NCBI GenBank assembly: GCA_023443285.1
Contig: JAEZVB010000141.1
Coordinates: 1 to 10,590, forward strand
DNA from: Bacillota bacterium
GTDB taxonomy: Bacteria; Bacillota; Negativicutes; Sporomusales; Sporomusaceae
Length of the DNA: 10,590 nucleotides
Direction of reading: 5' to 3'
Shown in pieces: positions 1-6,020 of this stretch (within the stretch, counting starts at the first letter, position 1; each line of letters starts with the position of its first letter). The notes under the pieces were generated by a model, which worked only from the letters and a program-made list of their open reading frames with translations, was not told the origin of the DNA and searched no databases. The position numbers were made by a program, and so were the translations under genes.

Positions 1-309
1 CAACAATCAAGTAATCGTCCGGGATACAACAATCAGCAGCAACAATCAAGTAATCGTCCGGGATACAACAATCAGCAGCAACAAGCAAATAACCGTCCGG
101 GATACAACAATCAACAGCAACAATCAAGTAACCGTCCGGGATACAATAATCAGCAACAACAATCAAATAACCGTCCGGGATACAATAATCAGCAACAACA
201 ATCAAGTAACCGTCCGGGATACAATCAGCAACAACAATCAAGTAACCGTCCGGGATACAACAATAATCAACAACAATATAGTAATCGCCCGCAAACTACC
301 GGGCAACAG
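1..309 (+). repeat. 39-bp in-frame tandem repeat in infB (Q/N-rich linker)
   Basis: Units start at 1, 40, 79, 118, 157, 196 and 232, with a decayed eighth at 271-309. Each encodes a 13-residue unit close to QQSSNRPGYNNQQ. Units 1 and 2 are identical over 39 bases. Units 3 and 5 carry small substitutions (S to A, S to N), and unit 6 is one Asn codon short (36 bp). The other differences are mostly synonymous (AAT/AAC, CAG/CAA). All changes keep the frame. The array reaches the left edge and may continue beyond it. The following stretch to ~510 is of similar composition but not periodic. Confidence 0.95.
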
Positions 310-2274
310 TCAAACAACCAACCGCGTCCGGCACAAAATCGTCCAGGAGGAACTGGCACACAAGGCCAACAAGCGGCCAATAATAATCGCCGACCCTTTA
401 ATAATAACGCCCGAAATACTGGTGCCGGTGGTTCATCAGCTGGGAATAGGAACCAGCGTTCCAATCAACAGCGCAGACACCAACCCGGGAAAAACCAAGC
501 TCCCCATGTCAAAGCTGAGATGCCAAAACCAAAGAGTATTAGGATTGGTGAATCCATTGCCGTTAAAGATCTAGCCGGAAAAATGGGTCGCGAAGTCAGT
601 GAAATCATTAAAAAACTGATGATGCTGGGAACCATGGTAAATATTAATCAGGAAGTTGATTTTGATACTGCCTGTATTTTGGGCGGTGAATTTGGTGTTG
701 AGGTAGAAGCCATTCCGCCTGAGGAAGATCCGACAGAAATTCCGGAAATTGAGGATGACGAAAAAGATCTGGTTTACCGTTTTCCTGTGGTTACGGTTAT
801 GGGGCACGTAGACCATGGTAAAACTTCACTCTTGGATTCTATCCGTCAGACGCATGTTACAACTCAGGAAGCAGGCGGGATTACACAGCATATTGGCGCA
901 TATCAAGTAATGTGCCAAGGTAAGAAAATCGTCTTTTTGGATACTCCGGGGCATGAAGCTTTCACGGCTATGCGCGCACGGGGAGCCCAAGTTACCGATA
1001 TTGCTATTTTGGTAGTTGCAGCAGATGATGGTGTTATGCCTCAAACAATCGAGGCTATTAATCATGCCAAATCAGCAAAGGTACCAATTATTGTAGCTAT
1101 TAACAAAATTGACCGTCCAGGCGCAAACCCGGATAGAGTTAAGCAACAGTTGGCAGAACACCAATTAATACCTGAAGATTGGGGCGGCGAAACCATTATG
1201 GTTCCGGTATCTGCTCATCAGAAAACAGGTATCAATGAACTTCTAGAAATGATATTACTGGTTGCTGAAATGCTTGATCTTAAGGCAAATCCCAATCGTC
1301 TTGCCTTTGGAACAATTATTGAAGCCAAGCTTGATAAAGGTCGCGGACCGGTATCGACAGTGCTTGTACAAAAAGGTACACTAAGAATCGGTGATACAAT
1401 TATTGCTGGAACAGCATACGGCAAAGTTCGAGCAATGACTAATGACCGCGGCGAGAAGATAAAGAAAGCCGAACCTTCTACTCCTGTAGAAGTACTTGGA
1501 TTAGCAGATGTTCCTGAAGCAGGAGATATTTTAGTTGCTGTGGATGAACGAACCGCCAGAGCAGTAGCTGAAAAGCGTGTGGCTAAAAAACGTACGGAAG
1601 AGATTAAACAATCGCAAAAAGTTTCACTTGAAGATTTGTTTAATCAAATTCAGGAAGGTAGTATAAAAGACCTTAATATTGTTGTTAAGGCAGATGTACA
1701 AGGGTCTATTGAAGCACTTCGGCAATCCTTATTAAACATTAAGAATAAGGAAGTCAGGGTAAATATTGTTCACGCTGGGGTCGGTGCTATTAATGAATCG
1801 GATGTTATGTTGGCGGCCGCTTCCAATGCACTTATTATTGGCTTTAACGTTCGGCCTGATGGTAATGCCCGAAAGGCTGCTGATACTGAAAAAATTGATA
1901 TCAGGCTTTATCGGGTCATCTATGATGCTATTAATGATGTGGAAGCTGCTATTACTGGAATGTTAGCACCTGAGTTCAAGGAGGTTGTATTGGGTCGCGC
2001 TGAGGTGCGTCAGGTAATTTCTATTCCTAAAGCAGTAGTGGCCGGTTCCTATATAACTGAAGGTAAAATAACAAGTACCGCACAAGTGCGATTAATTAGA
2101 GATGGTATTGTTATTCATGAAGGGAAACTTGAATCACTCCGCCGATTTAAAGATGATGTTAAGGAAGTTGCACAAGGATATGAGTGCGGCATAACCATTG
2201 AAAAATATCGCGATGTTAAAGAAGGCGACACGATTGAGGCATTTACTATGGAAGAGGTCGCACCGAAGGCTTAA
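1..2274 (+). CDS. infB: Translation initiation factor IF-2 (5' end outside window)
   Basis: GTPase that brings fMet-tRNA to the 30S P site and promotes 50S joining. The frame is open from base 1 to the TAA at 2272-2274, so the gene enters from the left edge; the Met at 520 is internal and has no clear ribosome binding site. In order: a Q/N/R/P/G-rich tract (1 to ~510); an IF2_N domain (~520-690); the G domain with G1 GHVDHGKT (802-825), G3 DTPGHE (940-957), G4 NKID (1102-1113) and G5 SAH (1210-1218); a beta-barrel domain II (~1300-1560); domain III (~1640-1950); and the C-terminal fMet-tRNA-binding domain (~1980-2270). The visible 757 residues already exceed the whole of B. subtilis IF-2 (about 716), because of the N-terminal extension. 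rbfA starts 24 bases downstream, so the two are almost certainly cotranscribed. The identity is very secure; only the true start is unseen. Confidence 0.98.
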   Translation, partial: QQSSNRPGYNNQQQQSSNRPGYNNQQQQANNRPGYNNQQQQSSNRPGYNNQQQQSNNRPGYNNQQQQSSNRPGYNQQQQSSNRPGYNNNQQQYSNRPQTTGQQSNNQPRPAQNRPGGTGTQGQQAANNNRRPFNNNARNTGAGGSSAGNRNQRSNQQRRHQPGKNQAPHVKAEMPKPKSIRIGESIAVKDLAGKMGREVSEIIKKLMMLGTMVNINQEVDFDTACILGGEFGVEVEAIPPEEDPTEIPEIEDDEKDLVYRFPVVTVMGHVDHGKTSLLDSIRQTHVTTQEAGGITQHIGAYQVMCQGKKIVFLDTPGHEAFTAMRARGAQVTDIAILVVAADDGVMPQTIEAINHAKSAKVPIIVAINKIDRPGANPDRVKQQLAEHQLIPEDWGGETIMVPVSAHQKTGINELLEMILLVAEMLDLKANPNRLAFGTIIEAKLDKGRGPVSTVLVQKGTLRIGDTIIAGTAYGKVRAMTNDRGEKIKKAEPSTPVEVLGLADVPEAGDILVAVDERTARAVAEKRVAKKRTEEIKQSQKVSLEDLFNQIQEGSIKDLNIVVKADVQGSIEALRQSLLNIKNKEVRVNIVHAGVGAINESDVMLAAASNALIIGFNVRPDGNARKAADTEKIDIRLYRVIYDAINDVEAAITGMLAPEFKEVVLGRAEVRQVISIPKAVVAGSYITEGKITSTAQVRLIRDGIVIHEGKLESLRRFKDDVKEVAQGYECGITIEKYRDVKEGDTIEAFTMEEVAPKA

Positions 2275-2298
2275 AAGGTTGATGGTGGAGGAATTACG

Positions 2299-2655
2299 AT
2301 GGGACAACTGCGGGTAGAGAAAGTGCAGGAATTCATAAAGCAAGAAATTAGCAAAATCATTCTTACTGAGCTTAAAGATCCACGTATTGGTTTTGTCACA
2401 GTAACTAGAGTTGAGGCTACAGGTGATTTGCGAAGTGCCAAAGTATATGTAAGCTTAATGGGTAATGATGATCAAAAGACAGAAACTTGGGCCGGATTAA
2501 CTAAAGCCTTGGGTTATATGCGTGCCGAGATTGGCAAAAGAATTAGAATGAGATGTACGCCCGAATTGTCATTGCATCTTGATGAAACCTTGGAGTATAG
2601 TGCGCGTATTCAGGAACTTATTTTGAAAATTAAGCAGGAAGAAGGCAACCAGTAA
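2299..2655 (+). CDS. rbfA: Ribosome-binding factor A
   Basis: Small KH-fold factor that binds the immature 30S subunit near the 16S rRNA 5' helix and assists late maturation and cold adaptation. The product has 118 residues, normal for the family. The N-terminus (RVEKVQEFIKQEISKII) and the segments ELKDPRIGFVTVTRVE and DLRSAKVYVSL are typical of RbfA, as is the C-terminal segment RMRCTPELSLHLDETLEYS. The ATG at 2299 is preceded by GGAGG at 2287-2291 with 7 bases of spacing. It sits between infB (24-base gap) and nrnA (4-base gap), the standard Firmicutes order. Confidence 0.96.
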   Translation: MGQLRVEKVQEFIKQEISKIILTELKDPRIGFVTVTRVEATGDLRSAKVYVSLMGNDDQKTETWAGLTKALGYMRAEIGKRIRMRCTPELSLHLDETLEYSARIQELILKIKQEEGNQ

Positions 2656-2659
2656 CAGT

Positions 2660-3649
2660 ATGGAAGTGTCTATTAAACACAGCGCCAAGCTGTTAAGTCA
2701 GGCTAATCATATCATACTCACTGCCCATATCCATCCTGACGGTGATGCGCTAGGGTCACTGCTTGCTCTCTATGCTTATTTATCAGCCCAAGGAAAATCT
2801 GTTAAGATGCTACTTGACGATGAAGTGCCTCGTGCTTTTAAGTTTCTTACTAATTGGGACAAAATAGAAATCCCCCCAAGTGCAATGACTGAGGCCGATT
2901 TGCTGGTAATACTTGATTCAAGTGATTTGGAACGAATTGGTAAAGTCAAGGATGTTGTTAAAGCGCCCATTCTAAATTTGGATCACCATATATCTAATCT
3001 GAAATTTGCTGATTACTGGCATATTGACAGTCATGCAGCAGCAACAGGAGAATTAATTTTCCTGCTTCTTAAAGAAGTAGGTGCTGCTATTACAAGCGAT
3101 ATGGCTGCGGCCTTATTTACGGCAATTGCAACAGATTGTGGTTTCTTTCGCTATGCTAATACTTCAGTTCAGACACTCAAGTTTGCTTCAGAGTTAGTGG
3201 CTTTGGGCGCTAAACCACATATTATTTCTGAAAATCTCGATACCAAGCCACGGGCGGTTATTGAGGTATTACCCAAAGTGCTTGAAACTCTTGAGGTTAT
3301 AGACTGTGGTTCAAATGGACAAATTGCATTATTGACATTAAGCCAAGAGATTTTGGCTAATTTTAAAGATGATACAGAAGGCTTTATTAACTATCCCCGA
3401 AACATTGAGGGCGTTGAAATTGCCATTATGTTTAAAGAAGCCGATAATCAGAGTGTCAGGGTGAGTTTGCGTTCAAAGTCAGTAGATGTTAGCCAGCTTG
3501 CACTTGCCTTTGGTGGCGGTGGTCATGCTAGGGCGGCTGGTTGTACGGTGACAGAACCGCTTGATAAGGCGAAACATTTAATTATAGATGCTGCCAAACA
3601 GCAGTTGGTTAAAGAGGCAGGAGTCAATTATGCAAAGTGGGATAATTAA
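2660..3649 (+). CDS. nrnA: DHH-family oligoribonuclease / pAp phosphatase NrnA
   Basis: Cytoplasmic metal-dependent phosphoesterase that degrades nano-RNAs and, in characterised homologues, dephosphorylates 3'-phosphoadenosine 5'-phosphate. The 329-residue length fits the family. The N-terminal DHH domain shows HPDGDALGS (residues 25-33), DSSDLERIG (86-94) and the DHH triad (108-110). The C-terminal DHHA1 domain ends with the substrate-binding GGGGHARAAG (285-294). The start is 4 bases after the rbfA stop; the nearest Shine-Dalgarno-like sequence is the purine run around 2637-2645, rather far upstream, so translation may depend on coupling to rbfA. Its 3' end overlaps truB by 20 bases. Next to rbfA and pnp it fits a role in finishing RNA decay, since NrnA removes short oligonucleotides that PNPase leaves. 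Confidence 0.94.
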   Translation: MEVSIKHSAKLLSQANHIILTAHIHPDGDALGSLLALYAYLSAQGKSVKMLLDDEVPRAFKFLTNWDKIEIPPSAMTEADLLVILDSSDLERIGKVKDVVKAPILNLDHHISNLKFADYWHIDSHAAATGELIFLLLKEVGAAITSDMAAALFTAIATDCGFFRYANTSVQTLKFASELVALGAKPHIISENLDTKPRAVIEVLPKVLETLEVIDCGSNGQIALLTLSQEILANFKDDTEGFINYPRNIEGVEIAIMFKEADNQSVRVSLRSKSVDVSQLALAFGGGGHARAAGCTVTEPLDKAKHLIIDAAKQQLVKEAGVNYAKWDN

Positions 3650-4511
3650 TGTACTTAAGCCCCCGGGCATGACATCCCATGATGTAGTATCCTTTATCCG
3701 GCGGCTATATAGTATAAAGCGTGTTGGTCATGCAGGTACGCTAGACCCTGCGGCAGCGGGCGTATTACCTGTTTTTATTGGAAATGCCACTAGGCTTGTT
3801 GAATATTTGGCGGATGCCGATAAAAGTTATCGGGCAGAGCTTACTTTTGGCTTTGAAACAGATACTGGTGATGATACCGGGAAAATTATCAATAATTGCC
3901 CGTATGTCCGCCTCAATTCTACTCAGATAAAAGAAACGTTAGCTTCATTTATTGGAGTTAGTGAACAAATTCCACCTATGCATTCCGCTATTAAAGTTGG
4001 CGGAAAAAAGTTGTATGAACTTGCGAGGCAAGGTCAGGTTATTGAACGAAAACCGCGTAAGATTGTAATTGATACCATCTCACTTATAACAGAAGGCGAT
4101 ACGGGGATTGTATTTGACGTAACCTGCTCTAAAGGAACTTATATACGGACATTGTGCTTGGATATTGGACGAAGGCTAAATTGCTTGGCGGTAATGAGTT
4201 TTTTGGTTAGAACAAGAGTAGGAAATTTTTTTTTAGAAGAAGCCCTAACCCTTGAAGAAATTTCCGCTAATAAAGAACAAGCAATTCATAACGCTGATAG
4301 TGTTCTTACCCATTTTCCTTTGATAGAGTTGTCTGAGCAGGAAGCTCAGGCTATAAAGAATGGACGCAGTATCTGTTGTACTCCAACTGGTTCTGATTTA
4401 TTAAGAATGTATGATGAACATAGAAATTTCATTGGTATCGGTCGTGCAACCTGTCAACAGGAAAGCAGGACAATACTAACTCCCGTGAAAATATTAAATC
4501 CGGGCCCATAA
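3630..4511 (+). CDS. truB: tRNA pseudouridine-55 synthase TruB
   Basis: Isomerises U55 to pseudouridine in the T-loop of elongator tRNAs. The chosen start is the ATG at 3630, preceded by AGGAG at 3619-3623 with 6 bases of spacing. A longer frame opens at 3588, but it would add 14 non-homologous residues and deepen the overlap with nrnA. The product is 293 residues, slightly shorter than the 309-314 of B. subtilis and E. coli. It opens with the usual GIINVLKPPGMTSHDVV. The catalytic motif GHAGTLDPAAAGVL spans residues 33-46, with nucleophile Asp39. Further conserved segments are PPMHSAIKVGGKKLYELAR and SKGTYIRTLCLDIG. The C-terminal ~70 residues form a TruB_C/PUA-like RNA-binding part. The stop codon lies in the loop of a hairpin (4497-4522). 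Confidence 0.96.
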   Translation: MQSGIINVLKPPGMTSHDVVSFIRRLYSIKRVGHAGTLDPAAAGVLPVFIGNATRLVEYLADADKSYRAELTFGFETDTGDDTGKIINNCPYVRLNSTQIKETLASFIGVSEQIPPMHSAIKVGGKKLYELARQGQVIERKPRKIVIDTISLITEGDTGIVFDVTCSKGTYIRTLCLDIGRRLNCLAVMSFLVRTRVGNFFLEEALTLEEISANKEQAIHNADSVLTHFPLIELSEQEAQAIKNGRSICCTPTGSDLLRMYDEHRNFIGIGRATCQQESRTILTPVKILNPGP

Positions 4512-4522
4512 TGGTCCGGATT
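4497..4522 (+). other. Hairpin at the 3' end of truB
   Basis: AATCCGGGCC (4497-4506) pairs with GGTCCGGATT (4513-4522) in a 10-bp stem with one G-U pair and a 6-base loop, CATAAT, that contains the truB stop codon (4509-4511). The following bases, CTTATATAG, are not a clean T-tract, so it looks like an RNA stability or processing element, or a leaky terminator, rather than a strong terminator. ribF begins 36 bases after the stem. Confidence 0.6.
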
Positions 4523-4557
4523 CTTATATAGTATGTAATGAGGAGAAGCAGAAAATC

Positions 4558-5478
4558 ATGAAAGTCTTTACTCAAATAGCGAATGTAAAGCAATATTCAG
4601 CGGTCTATATGGCTTTAGGTACTTTTGATGGCATTCATATTGGACACCAGGCAATTATCGCGCGGACAGTGCAGCAGGCAAAAAATAAAAATGGTAGTAG
4701 TGCTGTTTTTACATTTAGCAATCATCCGCTTAATCTGATAGATGCTGACCGTTGTCCACCAATCATTATAACTAATCAGGAAAAGATTGAACTAATTGCA
4801 GAGCTGGGTGTGGACATACTATTTAATGTTCCATTTACAACAGAATTATTGAAGTTAACTCCTGATAATTTTATTGAAAAAATAGTTACTAACATAAACC
4901 TTGAATATGTTACTGTTGGTGAGAACTTCACATATGGATATCAGGGATCAGGAAACTCAGAAATGTTGATTGCCGCTGGTGCTAAACACAATTTTGCAGT
5001 CGATGTAGTAGGCATGGTAGATGTAGAAGGAATTGTTGTAAGCAGCACTGCTATTAGACAACTTGTTGCCGATGGCGCTGTTAAACAGGCTGCAAAGCTC
5101 TTGGGGCGGCCTGCTACCATATCTGGAATAATAAGTAAGGGTGACCAACGTGGCCGAAAACTAGGTTTTCCTACAGCAAATTTTGCTATTGATCCAGGGC
5201 TTCTGATTCCTGCTGATGGGGTTTATGCTGTTTATGTGTATGATGAAACCGGTGCAAAGTTTAATGGTGTTGCCAATATTGGTGATAATCCTACTTTTAC
5301 TTGTCAAACGCACCGCGTTGAGGTACATATATTGGATTTTGACCATGTTGTTTATGGACAACAGTTAAAGATACAATTTATCGATAGAATTCGGGGAGAG
5401 ATTGCCTTTTCTAGTGTTGAGCAACTAAAAAAACAAATGCAGGCAGATATAGAATTTTCGCGAAAACATTATTTTTAA
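4558..5478 (+). CDS. ribF: Bifunctional riboflavin kinase / FAD synthetase
   Basis: Converts riboflavin to FMN and then to FAD in the cytoplasm. At 306 residues it is the usual two-domain length. The N-terminal nucleotidyltransferase domain carries GTFDGIHIGH (residues 21-30), FTFSNHP and the segment VSSTAIRQLV. The C-terminal flavokinase domain has GRKLGFPTAN with PTAN at 205-208, GVANIGDNPTF, and the VEVHIL strand with the likely catalytic Glu255. AGGAG at 4541-4545 precedes the ATG by 12 bases, a little long. The gap from truB is 46 bases and contains no room for an FMN riboswitch, so expression probably follows the operon rather than flavin level. Position between truB and rpsO is the common bacterial arrangement. 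Confidence 0.96.
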   Translation: MKVFTQIANVKQYSAVYMALGTFDGIHIGHQAIIARTVQQAKNKNGSSAVFTFSNHPLNLIDADRCPPIIITNQEKIELIAELGVDILFNVPFTTELLKLTPDNFIEKIVTNINLEYVTVGENFTYGYQGSGNSEMLIAAGAKHNFAVDVVGMVDVEGIVVSSTAIRQLVADGAVKQAAKLLGRPATISGIISKGDQRGRKLGFPTANFAIDPGLLIPADGVYAVYVYDETGAKFNGVANIGDNPTFTCQTHRVEVHILDFDHVVYGQQLKIQFIDRIRGEIAFSSVEQLKKQMQADIEFSRKHYF

Positions 5479-5489
5479 TATCTCTATTG

Positions 5490-5518
5490 TTTACATGGTT
5501 TTATTTTTATGGTAAAAT
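5490..5518 (+). promoter_or_regulatory. Sigma-A-type promoter for rpsO
   Basis: TTTACA (5490-5495) and TAAAAT (5513-5518) are separated by exactly 17 bases. Each box differs from consensus at one position. It lies 12 bases after the ribF stop and predicts a transcript start near 5525, giving an rpsO leader of about 95 bases. Confidence 0.75.
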
Positions 5519-5524
5519 AATCGT

Positions 5525-5620
5525 TAGTGAGTAAATCTCACTATTAACCGTAGCGAGGATAATCGAGTCTCCGGCGATGTCTTGGCTAATGGGGATAACA
5601 ACAAAAAGGAGGTGAACCAC
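5525..5620 (+). promoter_or_regulatory. Structured rpsO 5' leader, candidate S15 autoregulatory site
   Basis: The predicted transcript begins with a perfect 7-bp hairpin: TAGTGAG (5525-5531), loop TAAAT, CTCACTA (5537-5543). A GC-richer segment follows (~5548-5595) with several competing short pairings, for example TCTCC (5568-5572) with GGGGA (5591-5595). It ends in AAGGAGGTG (5606-5614), a very strong ribosome binding site 8 bases from the GTG start. Several bacterial rpsO leaders bind S15 and shut off their own translation, so such a role is a reasonable inference. I could not match this leader to a specific known S15 leader class. Confidence 0.45.
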
Positions 5621-5887
5621 GTGTTGACACCTGAAAACAAACAAAAGCTTATCGAGAAGTATCGTGTGCATGTAAATGATACCGGATCTCCGGAAGTTCA
5701 GATCGCTATTCTTACTGAACGAATCAATTACTTAACTGAACATTTAAGAGAACATAAAAAAGATCATCACTCTCGTCGCGGCCTACTAAAAATGGTTGGT
5801 CAGCGCAGAGGTCTCTTGAATTATCTGCGTGAAAATGATATTGAGCGTTATCGTTCAATCTTAGAAAAACTTAACTTGCGGAAATAA
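5621..5887 (+). CDS. rpsO: 30S ribosomal protein S15
   Basis: Primary 16S rRNA-binding protein of the central domain, which starts assembly of the 30S platform. The 88-residue product matches the family length (89 in B. subtilis). It shows the near-invariant NDTGSPEVQIAILT and the RNA-contacting EHKKDHHSRRGLLKMVGQRR segment. The frame stays open upstream to a TTG at 5582, but the strong ribosome binding site (GGAGG 5608-5612) and family alignment favour the GTG at 5621, giving an MLTPENKQ-type N-terminus; the TTG at 5624 is a less likely alternative. It has its own promoter and is closed by a terminator, so it can be expressed apart from ribF and pnp. Confidence 0.97.
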   Translation: MLTPENKQKLIEKYRVHVNDTGSPEVQIAILTERINYLTEHLREHKKDHHSRRGLLKMVGQRRGLLNYLRENDIERYRSILEKLNLRK

Positions 5888-5889
5888 GT

Positions 5890-5920
5890 AAAAAGCGGAT
5901 TTTCCGCTTTTTATTTTTTT
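5890..5920 (+). terminator. Intrinsic terminator after rpsO
   Basis: AAAAAGCGGA (5890-5899), a 3-base loop TTT, and TCCGCTTTTT (5903-5912) form a perfect 10-bp stem, followed by ATTTTTTT (5913-5920). The A-run on the 5' side could make it work in both directions, but no gene converges on it. It starts 3 bases after the rpsO stop. Confidence 0.92.
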
Positions 5921-5960
5921 CATGGGTTAAAGCAAATAAAAAAGGGAATAATAAGAAAAA

Positions 5961-5967
5961 TGTCGAA
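5961..5967 (+). promoter_or_regulatory. Possible Spo0A box upstream of pnp
   Basis: TGTCGAA at 5961-5967, preceded by an A-run, is a perfect match to the 7-base 0A-box consensus (TGTCGAA / TTCGACA). It sits 53 bases before the pnp start. A 7-mer is expected about once by chance in a window of this size counting both strands, so support is weak. Confidence 0.2.
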
Positions 5968-6020
5968 CAGTTAATCTTTGCTAAAAGAAAAGGGGTTTAG
6001 ACAGAGGAGGAAAATATAAT

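Noticed and set aside
520..2274. infB starting at the ATG at 520
   Set aside because: The frame is open back to base 1, encodes an IF-2-like low-complexity extension, and the Met at 520 has no convincing ribosome binding site. It is an internal Met at the start of the IF2_N domain.
3588..3629. Upstream start for truB
   Set aside because: It adds 14 residues with no family resemblance, inside nrnA. The ATG at 3630 has AGGAG at ideal spacing and gives a standard TruB N-terminus.
5582..5620. Longer S15 with a TTG start
   Set aside because: The extra 13 codons cover the leader and the ribosome binding site itself; S15 proteins do not carry such an extension.
6015..6020. Perfect TATAAT directly before the pnp ATG
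   Set aside because: No -35 box lies at 16-18 bases, and the predicted start would fall inside the coding region and remove the ribosome binding site.
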